Shown here one piece after another: positions 31,893-41,153 of a DNA stretch of 64,000 bases. The DNA comes from Chelativorans xinjiangensis (GTDB taxonomy: Bacteria; Pseudomonadota; Alphaproteobacteria; Rhizobiales; Rhizobiaceae): positions 18,414 through 82,413 of the forward strand of contig NZ_WQNH01000047.1 in assembly GCF_009812055.1 (NCBI RefSeq), read 5' to 3'. The position numbers and the translations under genes are program-made. A model generated the notes under the pieces. The model saw only the letters and a list, made by a program, of their open reading frames with translations, was not told the origin of the DNA and ran no database searches. Positions within the stretch are counted from its first letter, which is position 1, and each line of letters starts with the position of its first letter.

Positions 31893-33929
31893 ATGGGAAA
31901 CCGCGCGGGAGAAAGACACACGGGGCCAAAATGCATCGCCATTCTTGGCCCCCTTGAAAGCGGCAAGACCACACTTTTCGAAGCCATACTTGCGCGCACC
32001 GGCGCCGGCGCCCAAGCTGGCAGTCATGGGGCCGGCAGCCACGGGGCCGGCAGTCACGGGGAAACGCGCGAGCACGCCATGAGCGTGGAGGCCACCTTCG
32101 CCACCACGAGCTTCATGGGTGAGAGCATGACCTTCGTCGACTGCCCGGGCTCCGTGGAGTTTGCGCAGGAAGCCGAGCCGGTGCTGGCCGCCGCCGACGT
32201 GGCCGTGGTGGTGACCGAGGCCGACGACAAGAAGCTGCCGGCCCTCCAACTCATCCTGCGGCGGCTCGACGAACTGGGCATGCCGCGCATGCTCTTCCTC
32301 AACAAGATCGACAAGAGTGCGGCCGGCGTGCGCGACACGCTGAAGCTGTTGCAGCCGGCGAGCGGCAATCCGCTGCTCCTGCGCCAGATCCCGCTGCGCA
32401 AGGACGGCATCGTCGTCGGCTCCATCGACCTGGCGCTGGAGCGCGCCTACATCTACCGCGAGCATGCGGAGAGCGAGATCGCCGCTATCCCCGACGACGA
32501 GAAGGCGCGCGAGATCGAGGCCCGCTTCTCCATGCTGGAGACGCTGGCCGACCACGACGACATGCTGATGGAGCAGCTTCTGGAGGAGATCGAGCCGCCG
32601 CGCGACGCGGTTTTCGACGACCTTGCGGCCGATCTGCGCGAGGGAGCGGTGACCCCGGTCCTGATCGGCTCGGCGGAAAAGGGCAATGGCGTTCTGAGGC
32701 TCCTGAAGGCCGTCCGGCACGACGCTCCCGACGTCACCGCCACGCGCCGAAGGCTGGGCGTCGACGGCGGCGAGACCGTGCTTCAGGTGATGAAGACCAT
32801 CCATACCGGCCATGGCGGCAAGATCTCGGTCGCCCGGGTGCTTTGCGGCAGCGCCACCGACGGGATGGAGCTTGCCGGCGCCGGCCGTGTCTCCGGCCTC
32901 TACCGGCTGACGGGCCGCGAGCAGGTCAAGCTTTCGTCCTCCGGCGAAGGCGAGACGGTCGCCCTCGGCAAGCTGGACGGCGCCAACACCGGCGATACGC
33001 TGTCGGCGGGCAAGGCCGCTGCGGCGCAGCTCGCCCGGCTGGAGGCTCCCCGGCCGGTCTTCGCCATGGCACTCAACCCGCGCGACCGCAAGGACGAGGT
33101 CAAGCTTTCGACCGCCCTGCAGAAGCTCCTGCAGGAAGACCCCTCGCTCGTCCTGGAGCAGAACCAGGACACGGGCGAGACCGTGCTCGGCGGTCAGGGA
33201 GAGATGCATCTGCGGGTGGCAAGGGAGCGGCTGGAGGATAAGTTCCAGATCGCCGTCGAGACCCGCCCGCCGTTGATCCCCTACCGCGAGACCATCCGCA
33301 AGGCAGTCACCCAGCGCGGCCGCCACAAGAAGCAGTCGGGCGGCCATGGGCAGTTCGGCGACGTGGTGCTGGAAATCCGCCCGCTGCCGCGCGGCAGCGG
33401 CTTCGAGTTCACCGAGACCATCACCGGCGGCGTGGTGCCCAAGCAGTACATCCCTTCGGTGGAAACCGGGGTGCGCGAAGCGCTGAAGGGCGGGCCGCTC
33501 GGCTTCCCCGTGGTCGACCTCGCGGTGAACCTCTCCGAAGGCTCCTACCACTCGGTCGATTCTTCCGACATGGCCTTCCAGCTTGCCGCTCGTCTGGCCA
33601 TGCGCGAGGCCCTGGCGGCGGCAAGCCCCGTGCTGCTGGAACCGGTGCTGAAGGTGGAGGTCGACACGCCGTCGGAGGCGACGGCCCGGGTAACGGCGAT
33701 CCTGTCGCAAAGGCGCGGGCAGATCCTCGGCTTCGACACGCGAACCGACTGGCCGGGCTGGGACGTGGTGGAGGCCATGATCCCCGAGGCGGAGATCGGC
33801 AACCTGATCATCGAGCTGCGCTCGGCGACGGCGGGCGCCGCCACCTACCGCGCCAGCTTCGACCACATGGCCGAGCTTACGGGCCGGCTGGCCGACGAGG
33901 TGCTGAACGGGAGAGGCAAGGCGGCCTGA
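31893..33929 (+). CDS. Elongation factor G paralogue (EF-G-like GTPase)
   Basis: A 678-aa translational GTPase related to EF-G but not the ribosomal fusA. The P-loop is GPLESGKTT, the G3 motif is DCPG and G4 is NKID; domains II-V follow (for example QNQDTGETVLGGQGEMHLRVARE and RHKKQSGGHGQFGDVVLEI). The switch-I region is reduced and contains a tandem pentapeptide repeat (GAGSH repeated from about residue 38). Such paralogues occur widely in alphaproteobacteria and their role is unknown. A GAGAGGAGGTC ribosome-binding site precedes the ATG. Confidence 0.85.
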   Translation: MGNRAGERHTGPKCIAILGPLESGKTTLFEAILARTGAGAQAGSHGAGSHGAGSHGETREHAMSVEATFATTSFMGESMTFVDCPGSVEFAQEAEPVLAAADVAVVVTEADDKKLPALQLILRRLDELGMPRMLFLNKIDKSAAGVRDTLKLLQPASGNPLLLRQIPLRKDGIVVGSIDLALERAYIYREHAESEIAAIPDDEKAREIEARFSMLETLADHDDMLMEQLLEEIEPPRDAVFDDLAADLREGAVTPVLIGSAEKGNGVLRLLKAVRHDAPDVTATRRRLGVDGGETVLQVMKTIHTGHGGKISVARVLCGSATDGMELAGAGRVSGLYRLTGREQVKLSSSGEGETVALGKLDGANTGDTLSAGKAAAAQLARLEAPRPVFAMALNPRDRKDEVKLSTALQKLLQEDPSLVLEQNQDTGETVLGGQGEMHLRVARERLEDKFQIAVETRPPLIPYRETIRKAVTQRGRHKKQSGGHGQFGDVVLEIRPLPRGSGFEFTETITGGVVPKQYIPSVETGVREALKGGPLGFPVVDLAVNLSEGSYHSVDSSDMAFQLAARLAMREALAAASPVLLEPVLKVEVDTPSEATARVTAILSQRRGQILGFDTRTDWPGWDVVEAMIPEAEIGNLIIELRSATAGAATYRASFDHMAELTGRLADEVLNGRGKAA

Positions 33930-33960
33930 ACCGCCCTCCTCCTGGGAGTAGAACCTGCGC

Positions 33961-33991
33961 AAAAAAAAGAGCCGGATCACGAAGATCCGGC
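33961..33991 (-). terminator. Rho-independent terminator for lsrB
   Basis: A perfect 8-bp stem (33971-33978 with 33984-33991, loop of 5) is followed on the minus strand by a run of about nine U residues (complement of 33961-33969). The minus-strand lsrB ends 180 nt before it. A second small hairpin (7-bp stem with a TTTT loop, 34133-34150) lies 20 nt after lsrB and may contribute. Confidence 0.7.
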
Positions 33992-34170
33992 CCAGTCGTT
34001 GGAAGTGCCATTTAAGGCGAAACCTCCAGAGGGGAACACTCGCGGGGGCAAATGGGAGGAGAACACCCCCGGGAGTGATCAAGATATGAGCATTCGTTGC
34101 TCAAATAACAACCACGGGTTTTTGCATTTCAGCCATGCATTTTTGCATGGAACAATTGGCAGATCTTGCA

Positions 34171-35061
34171 TCAGAAGGACCAGGTGCGCGATTTCGAGAT
34201 GAGAAAATCCCTGAAGACCTGCAGCTTTGCCTGGTTTTTCATGGTGTCGGGATAGCAGAAATAGGTGTCGAAGGAAGGCACCGCCGTCTCCGGCAAAAGC
34301 TGCACCAGCCCGCTCTCGTTACCCACAACATAATCGGGCAGCATGGCGATGCCGGCGCCGCGCTGCACGGCGACCTTGATCGACAGGATGTTGTTGATCT
34401 GCAGGCCGACGCTGCGTTTCGTGCCCTCCGGCCGCCCCGCCGTCTCCAGCCAGTTCATGTCGCTCAGATGCGCCGGCACCGCTTCTCCGAAGGTGACGAT
34501 GCGGTGCCGGTCGAGATCGTCGATCGAAGCCGGCTTGCCGTGCCGGTTGACGTAGGCCGGCGCGGCATAGAGGTGGAAATGCACGGTGAACAGCTTGCGC
34601 TGGATGAGGTCCGGCTGCTGCGGCTGGCGCATGCGGATGGCGCAGTCGGCCTGGCGCATGGTGAGATCCAGCTCCTCGTTGTCGAGGATGAGCTGGAGCT
34701 GGATGTCGGGATAAAGCTCGCCGAACTCCGGCAGCCGCTCCGTCAGCCAGCCGGTGCCGAGCCCGACGGTGGTCGACACCTTGAGAAGGCCCGAAGGCCG
34801 GTCTTTCGTCTCCGAAAGGCGCACCTTCGCGCTTTCGAGCTTCATCAGCACCTCGTGGGCGGTGCGATAGAGCATGTCGCCCTGCTCCGTCAGCACGAGG
34901 CCGCGTGCGTGCCGGTGGAAAAGCGGCACGCCGACCTCCTGCTCGAGCGCGCTCACCTGGCGCGAGATCGCCGATTGCGAAAGATGCAGCGTCTCCGCCG
35001 CATGAGTGAAGGATCCCGCAGCAGCAGCAGCGTGGAATACCCTTAGCTTGTCCCAATCCAA
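34171..35061 (-). CDS. lsrB: LysR-family regulator LsrB/VtlR
   Basis: A 296-aa LysR regulator. The N-terminal helix-turn-helix is MDWDKLRVFHAAAAAGSFTHAAETLHLSQSAISRQVSALE-like (GSFTHAAETLHLSQSAISR). The effector domain includes GAGIAMLPDYV. It adjoins trxB on the same strand (90-nt gap), which is the context of S. meliloti lsrB, a redox-responsive regulator of LPS and glutathione genes; orthologues (VtlR) control AbcR-type small RNAs in Brucella and Agrobacterium. Two cysteines are visible (140 and 269). The assignment rests on conserved context. Confidence 0.85.
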   Translation of the reverse strand: MDWDKLRVFHAAAAAGSFTHAAETLHLSQSAISRQVSALEQEVGVPLFHRHARGLVLTEQGDMLYRTAHEVLMKLESAKVRLSETKDRPSGLLKVSTTVGLGTGWLTERLPEFGELYPDIQLQLILDNEELDLTMRQADCAIRMRQPQQPDLIQRKLFTVHFHLYAAPAYVNRHGKPASIDDLDRHRIVTFGEAVPAHLSDMNWLETAGRPEGTKRSVGLQINNILSIKVAVQRGAGIAMLPDYVVGNESGLVQLLPETAVPSFDTYFCYPDTMKNQAKLQVFRDFLISKSRTWSF

Positions 35062-35151
35062 CGCCGAGTTCCCCTTTTATTTTTAGGCGTTTGCCGTCTT
35101 TCTACTCAGCCGCCTCCCGGCCTTCGCCTGCCGAAGCCCTCAGAAGCGCCT

Positions 35152-36156
<1,005 letters not shown>

Positions 36157-36328
36157 TCAATATCCCAACGGGCCGCGCGGCAGGCGCCGCGAGCCGCAAT
36201 CGATCTAATTATTCCATACCCCTTCGCGCAAGGCGAAGAACGGTTTTCCAACAGCTACCGGTTGTCGCGCAGCGCCTGTTCTGCCGAAGGCGCCGGCTAT
36301 AAAATGCGGATCGTGCAAGTGGCCTGAC

Positions 36329-36356
36329 CCAAACAGATGGGTACCCATCCGTTTGG
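36329..36356. promoter_or_regulatory. 28-bp palindrome, site 1, trxB-lrp intergenic region
   Basis: CCAAACAGATGGGT followed by its near reverse complement ACCCATCCGTTTGG, one mismatch, centred on GGTACC. It lies 188 nt upstream of the trxB start on the divergent side and about 175 nt before lrp. Shares its ACAGATGGGTACC core with site 2. Confidence 0.65.
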
Positions 36357-36397
36357 AAAAGCCGGCCCACAAGCTATTAATCTGGTGGGGCGATTTG

Positions 36398-36426
36398 TCC
36401 TGACAGATGGGTACCATCTGTCAGGA
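36398..36426. promoter_or_regulatory. 28-bp palindrome, site 2, trxB-lrp intergenic region
   Basis: A 29-nt sequence that is a perfect 28-bp palindrome apart from a single extra G at the centre (arms TCCTGACAGATGG and its complement, core GGTACC). Site centres are about 70 bp apart, i.e. close to seven helical turns. It lies about 105 nt upstream of lrp. The binding protein is unknown; Lrp itself or another dimeric repressor is possible. Confidence 0.65.
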
Positions 36427-36530
36427 TCGCACCACTAGGCAACTTACTTGGCTCAGGCGAGCGTATGCCATAAGTTTTATTTCGCAAATACGACAGATTC
36501 GTGCGCATCGCCGCAGGACAGGGGAGCTGC

Positions 36531-37004
36531 ATGCCGTTGAAGGCTGACCTCGACGCCATCGACTGGAAGATTCTCCGCGAGCTGCAGGACGACGGGCGCA
36601 TCACCAACGTCGAACTGTCGCGGCGCGTCGGCATTTCCGCCCCGCCCTGCCTGCGCAGGGTGAAGCGGCTGGAGGAGAGCGGCATCATCAAGGGCTACCG
36701 CGGCCTCTTGAACAGCCCGGCGCTCGGCTACGACGTCGTCGCCTTCTGCCTCATCGGCCTGCACCACCAGTCGGAGGTGGAGCTGAAAACCTTCGCCGAG
36801 CGCACCCGCAAGTGGCCCATCGTCCGCCGCGCCTGGATGGTCTCGGGCGATTCGGACTTTCTCCTGCACTGCGTGGCCACCGACCTCGGCACCTTCCAGA
36901 CCTTCGTCATCGAGGAACTGACCTCGGCGCCGAACGTCGACACGGTAAGGACGGCGCTGACGATCCGGCAGGTGAAGGACGAGGGGCTGGTGGCGATTGA
37001 GTGA
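36531..37004 (+). CDS. lrp: Lrp/AsnC-family transcriptional regulator
   Basis: A 157-aa regulator. The N-terminal helix-turn-helix (DAIDWKILRELQDDGRITNVELSRRVGISAPPCLRRVKRLEESGII) and the C-terminal RAM ligand-binding domain (SDFLLHCVATDLGTFQTFV) are clear. Its position next to divergent trxB and to LPS genes matches S. meliloti lrp. The ATG at 36531 has a GGGGAGCTGC ribosome-binding site; a start 30 nt upstream is less likely. Confidence 0.9.
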   Translation: MPLKADLDAIDWKILRELQDDGRITNVELSRRVGISAPPCLRRVKRLEESGIIKGYRGLLNSPALGYDVVAFCLIGLHHQSEVELKTFAERTRKWPIVRRAWMVSGDSDFLLHCVATDLGTFQTFVIEELTSAPNVDTVRTALTIRQVKDEGLVAIE

Positions 37005-37061
37005 GTGCCGGGCTGCGCCAGGTGGCCGCCGTCATCAGCGACAATATCGCGTTCATCGCAT

Positions 37062-37964
37062 TCAATTATAGGTTTGTGAACGGCTTCTAAGATGCTCCCA
37101 CGCATAGCCACTTTTAAGTTCGGATAGCGAAAACTGGTGGTTGGCTAGATGTGCAAACCAGGTCTGCCGGTCGGGCTCGATGCGCAGCATCCGCGGACTG
37201 GCAAGCGCCTCCCAGGGAAAGCGGATGGGATGGGCCGCGCAGTGTTCTTCGCAAAGCACCGGAATACCCTGTCGAATGGCCTCAACCGCCACGTTGCTGT
37301 TGAAGCAAACGACGACCGCTGCACGATCAAGGTCGTCTTGCAGGCTGCCGCTGCTCACCGTTAGATTTGGATCGGCCGGAGGGGCGGGTTCTGAAAACGT
37401 CCCGTCCGGATTCCCCCATTCATCAACGTTTTTTGCGCCGGGTTTTTCACGCCAGATGATCGGCATCTCGGAGAAGCACCGGATACGACGGACGGTCTCC
37501 TCGCGCCAATTGCTACAGCCGAAGAACCAGCGGATAGCCGGTGTGGGCGGCAGGATAAGGATGGCATCGCCTTTTCCTCCGCGCCAAGGCAAGAGAGGGT
37601 AGTGATTGGCGAAATAGCGCCGGAACCGATCATTGTCCCCGTCCGTCATCCGATTTGTGGCGTGGCCATTCATGGTCACACGGAACCATCGGTGTGAGCG
37701 ACCGAGCCGCTCGAGCCAATGCGTGCTTCGAGTGAAATAGCCGTGATCGATGTAGTAGAAGTCGATCTTCCGTTCTTGAGAATACCTGTAGAGCAGGCCC
37801 GTACCACGGAGTATGCCGTACATCGCCACCGCCGCTGCGTCGGCGGGAAGCCCACCCTCGAGGAAAGTCGATACGTGTCGCAGGGGAGCCTTCGCACCGC
37901 GGCAGAAAGCCCCCGTTACGGTGGGGCTCAGCCCAACTCCGGTGTGGAAGCCGTAGAGGGTCAC
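37062..37964 (-). CDS. Putative capsule/LPS sugar-transferase-like protein
   Basis: A 300-aa protein in the LPS gene run. The C-terminal half contains AAVVVCFNSNVAVEAIRQGIPVLCEEHCAAHP, which resembles the nucleotide-sugar-binding part of KpsS-like capsule transferases and fits glycosyltransferase-B folds. The N-terminus (LYGFHTGVGLSPTVTGAF) is not diagnostic. It lies 5 nt from the next gene (37970) on the same strand, so it is co-transcribed and is the last gene of the run. The acceptor is unknown. Confidence 0.6.
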   Translation of the reverse strand: MTLYGFHTGVGLSPTVTGAFCRGAKAPLRHVSTFLEGGLPADAAAVAMYGILRGTGLLYRYSQERKIDFYYIDHGYFTRSTHWLERLGRSHRWFRVTMNGHATNRMTDGDNDRFRRYFANHYPLLPWRGGKGDAILILPPTPAIRWFFGCSNWREETVRRIRCFSEMPIIWREKPGAKNVDEWGNPDGTFSEPAPPADPNLTVSSGSLQDDLDRAAVVVCFNSNVAVEAIRQGIPVLCEEHCAAHPIRFPWEALASPRMLRIEPDRQTWFAHLANHQFSLSELKSGYAWEHLRSRSQTYN

Positions 37965-37969
37965 GATTG

Positions 37970-38812
37970 CTAGACGTCCTCCACAAGTCCAAGTTTGCGG
38001 AGAATTTTGCGCGGCAGCGGTTCCATCCCCCGGGAGCGCAAGCTCGACTTGCCAAGCTTTTTGGCGTGACCACCTTTCAAGTGGTCCATGTAGGCTCCGA
38101 GAACCGAGTGCACAAACGGATGACGTGCAACGTCGTAACGGGCAATTGTCTCGGCATCAATTGTGCCCGCTGCGCACAGGACGCTGCGAACCACGTCGAA
38201 GACGAAGGAGTCATGCCACTCATTGAGTGTGTAAATCTCCCCCGACTCATACATTGCCTGCATAACCCTGAAGAACTCCAGCGCGTTGGAATGGCTCATG
38301 TCGAAGCGCAGGAACCCGCACTCGCTGTGGGTGTAGCGGCGGCCGAGATAGATTAGAAAGGCATCGCCAAGCGAGGTGATAAAGTCTTCCGGAACAGGCT
38401 TTGTCGTCACCGTGTCGGCATCGAGCCACACGAGATAGCGGGAATTTGTGCGCGATGCCTGAGCGCAATACGCAAAGACCTTGTTGGAAAACTTCACCGC
38501 ATCGTACTTGAAATGGTACTTATCCGTCAGCTTCACGCGTGCTTCTTTTGCCGCGCTCGATCCCGTCACCCCGTTCTGCCAGGGGGCTTTGTTGGCTTCC
38601 TTGAAGGCAACAAGGGCTGGGCATGCTTGATGCAGGTCGACGACCTCAAGGCGCTCGGAGTGTTCCTGCAACTCGAAATCTTCGGCATAGACGGTGAGCC
38701 GTACATTTTCCGGCCAATGTTCGAGGAAAGTCCGTACCATGATCTGACCATATTGCTCATAGCCGCCGCGGTGCATGGTCGTGACGACGTTGACAACGTG
38801 CGTGTCTGTCAT
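37970..38812 (-). CDS. Glycosyltransferase-like protein (GT-A type)
   Basis: A 280-aa protein with a likely GT-A fold: an NVVTTMHRGGYEQYG start and SRYLVWLDADTVTTKPVPEDF, where DAD is the likely DxD metal site. A GFLRFDMSHSNALEFF segment follows. The ATG at 38812 gives MTDTHVVNVVTT and has an AAGGGAC sequence upstream; a 48-nt longer frame exists. It lies between LPS-core genes and probably adds a sugar to the core or O-chain. Confidence 0.65.
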   Translation of the reverse strand: MTDTHVVNVVTTMHRGGYEQYGQIMVRTFLEHWPENVRLTVYAEDFELQEHSERLEVVDLHQACPALVAFKEANKAPWQNGVTGSSAAKEARVKLTDKYHFKYDAVKFSNKVFAYCAQASRTNSRYLVWLDADTVTTKPVPEDFITSLGDAFLIYLGRRYTHSECGFLRFDMSHSNALEFFRVMQAMYESGEIYTLNEWHDSFVFDVVRSVLCAAGTIDAETIARYDVARHPFVHSVLGAYMDHLKGGHAKKLGKSSLRSRGMEPLPRKILRKLGLVEDV

Positions 38813-39015
38813 GTGCAATTTTGTCCCTTGACGGAAATAAAGCAGCCTAGGTCCGGCCATTGGCAGAACCTGATAGACGAAAGCTTCTTGCGAATGAAGG
38901 GATATCTTCCGTCTTCACGACGGAGGCCGACCTGGCCAACAGCACGGGGCTGAAAGCTGTGGTCGCCCTCCGCCGGCCGGCAGAGCGCGCCTAGTCCGGT
39001 GCCGGACGGGCAGCC

Positions 39016-39717
39016 TCAGATCGGCTTCCAGTCGGGATCGACCTTCGAGGCCTCGGCCCGCCAAAGGTCGCCGTAGTCGACGTCCTGCCAATCCTTGAAC
39101 CAGGGGCCGCCATTGGTAAAGTGCACGGCGCTCGGCGTGCCAGAAGCCGGCTTCTCGCTCCAGCCTTCCAGCCAGTTCCAGGCCTCGGGCAGTCCACCGA
39201 TCTCCTCGTCGGCGGCCCATTGCATGCGGTGCAGATAGGCTCCGGACTCGCGGTTGATCAGTTCCGGCGTCAGCTTCCTGGTGGAAGGATGCTCGCAGTT
39301 GAACAGCATGAAGGAAGACCAGTTCTTGCGCGGATAGTTGGTCTGTACCTTGCCGTCCATCTTCACCGTCGCCTTCGGCGTGTAGTCGTGCTTGACGCAC
39401 AACACCGCCTTCGACGGATCGCGATATTCGAGGAGCTTCTCCACATCGTCCAGGAAGAGGAAGTCGCAATCGCAGAAAAGTGCCCAGCCCTGATAGCCGG
39501 CAAGCCAAGGCGTAAAGAAGCGAGAATAGGTAAACTCGGTAGAGGCAAGCGGGTCGACATCCCGCGTATAGTCGCCATTCTCCACCAGCTCGGCCAGCTT
39601 TATCGGATGCACTTCGGCGGGAATGCTAGCCCGCTCAATCAATGTCTTTTTCGCAACGTCATAGGCGATTGGCTCACGGGAATCCCAACCGATATAAATA
39701 TCGAGCTTTCTATCCAA
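39016..39717 (-). CDS. Glycosyltransferase (GT8-like)
   Basis: A 233-aa protein. LDIYIGWDSREPIAYDVAKKTL is a start seen in GT8-type transferases, and GWALFCDCDFLFLDDVEKLLEY provides the DxD metal-binding motif (DCD). A GGPWFKDWQDVDYGDLW segment occurs near the C-terminus. It overlaps the upstream gene by 8 nt and belongs to the same LPS-core run. The 38813-39015 gap before the next gene in the run shows nothing notable. Confidence 0.7.
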   Translation of the reverse strand: MDRKLDIYIGWDSREPIAYDVAKKTLIERASIPAEVHPIKLAELVENGDYTRDVDPLASTEFTYSRFFTPWLAGYQGWALFCDCDFLFLDDVEKLLEYRDPSKAVLCVKHDYTPKATVKMDGKVQTNYPRKNWSSFMLFNCEHPSTRKLTPELINRESGAYLHRMQWAADEEIGGLPEAWNWLEGWSEKPASGTPSAVHFTNGGPWFKDWQDVDYGDLWRAEASKVDPDWKPI

Positions 39718-40393
39718 TTTCCTTGTCCTTCTCGTTCAAGTCCGCCCGGTCTTCTTCGACCGACCATATGCGGATATTGCGCTCCCCCGCCTTCTGCTTC
39801 ACCCAGGCCTGCTCATCACCCCAGGCGTGGCGTTTCCAGCCTTGCCAACTGAAACCGGCAATCTCCACATCCCATTCCTCAGCAGGAAGGCGCTCAAGCG
39901 CGTACCGGATACCAAAGTATCCGGAGCTTGGGAACATGCTGGTCAGCATCGCAGATGTCAGGCCCAACTCCGCGCACCCCTCTTCGTAGTAGGTCGGGGG
40001 CAGGATCGCCACCGTCTTGCCCGCCTCGCCGAACATTGCGAGCGCCTCGTGGGTCCAGTCTCCGCGTCGCCCTTTGAGACGCGACAGGAAATTGGGCTGG
40101 ATGAAGTAGTCGCGTATAATTCTCGGGTGATAGAGAAAGAAGACCATGTCTGCGGCCTGCACGATCGGCGAAGTGGGATAGTTTGGGTCGTTCAGCCGCC
40201 GCTGCATCGGCTTTCCCGAATTGGCGACGAACAGCCAGTTGGTCTTTGTGCCGCTCATGCCGATGGACATCTTCGGCTCGTTGAAGCGAACGACATGATC
40301 GCTGGCGTCGACACGCTCTGACATGTCGAAAGGCAAAGAGCCGTTGCCGACGATGAATGCTCTCTTTCTGACCATATCGACCATGCCTCTCAT
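39710..40393 (-). CDS. Sialyltransferase-like protein (GT29-like)
   Basis: A 227-aa protein. RKRAFIVGNGSLPFDMSERVDASDHVVRFNEPKM resembles the large sialylmotif of GT29 sialyltransferases (IVGNGSL...D..VVRFN). GTKTNWLFV and PSSGYFGIRYALER are the small-motif region. Bacterial relatives are poorly characterised, so the donor sugar is not certain. Starts at 40393, 40384 or 40375 are all possible; 40393 has a GGCGG ribosome-binding site. Confidence 0.65.
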   Translation of the reverse strand: MRGMVDMVRKRAFIVGNGSLPFDMSERVDASDHVVRFNEPKMSIGMSGTKTNWLFVANSGKPMQRRLNDPNYPTSPIVQAADMVFFLYHPRIIRDYFIQPNFLSRLKGRRGDWTHEALAMFGEAGKTVAILPPTYYEEGCAELGLTSAMLTSMFPSSGYFGIRYALERLPAEEWDVEIAGFSWQGWKRHAWGDEQAWVKQKAGERNIRIWSVEEDRADLNEKDKEIG

Positions 40394-40406
40394 TCGTCCG
40401 CCACGC

Positions 40407-41153
40407 CTACCGTGCCGGCATTCGCAGGTCCAGAACGTTGCGGGCCCTTACCGCCGCCCGATAGATCGCCCGGCGGACCTCCCGCGCCAGAACCTCAGCA
40501 AACGGCTTTCCCTTCCCCTGCACCGTCGTCCCGCCCAACTCCTCAGCAACTTCGCGGATGGCGACCGGCATGGCGCTCAGCACGCGCACGCCGTGCAGCC
40601 ACTGCATCTGCACCGTCGTATCGACAGGCCTGTCGAACACGTGCGTGAAGGCGAGCAGCACTTTGGCCGCATCGCGGCCGACGATCTGCGCCTGCATGCC
40701 GAGGCGCGGGTGGCGCGGAGCGATGAGGCGCGCCGAACCGGAATGTGCCGCCACGCGGCCTTTTTCGCCCCGCGCCTTCTTCGGAAAGCGCACGAGATCG
40801 CCCCGCCCCGCGTGGGCGAGCGCCAGGTCGAGCACGTCGGCGAAGCGCGACGGATCGATCTCCACGTCGTCCTCGACCACCAGCCCGGCGTCGAGCTTGC
40901 GGTCGACGATCGCCTGCCAGGCCTCGCGGTGCGACAGGAAGCAGGCGACTTCCGAAATCCGCAGCGGAAAGGGGTAGTACGGCCTGTGGAGCCGCGGCTT
41001 ATAGACCTCGGCGACCTTTTCCTCGGGCAGCGTCTGCCCGTCCACGGCCTCGATGACCGTGACGGGCAGCGGCAGGCTTTGCCGCAGGCGCTCCACCTGG
41101 CGCGCCCGGCCATGCGCGCGGGCAAGGTGGACGATGAAGGCCTCGGCCTTCAT
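40407..41153 (-). CDS. Glycosyltransferase family 25 (LPS/LOS core)
   Basis: A 248-aa GT25-type enzyme. FIVHLARAHGRARQVERLRQ at the N-terminus is the family start, VTVIEAVDG follows, and SEVACFLSHREAWQAIVDRKLDAGLVVEDDVEI contains the catalytic EDD. GT25 members add galactose or glucose to LOS or LPS core. The start ATG overlaps the stop of lpsB by 4 nt, so they are translationally coupled. Confidence 0.85.
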   Translation of the reverse strand: MKAEAFIVHLARAHGRARQVERLRQSLPLPVTVIEAVDGQTLPEEKVAEVYKPRLHRPYYPFPLRISEVACFLSHREAWQAIVDRKLDAGLVVEDDVEIDPSRFADVLDLALAHAGRGDLVRFPKKARGEKGRVAAHSGSARLIAPRHPRLGMQAQIVGRDAAKVLLAFTHVFDRPVDTTVQMQWLHGVRVLSAMPVAIREVAEELGGTTVQGKGKPFAEVLAREVRRAIYRAAVRARNVLDLRMPAR

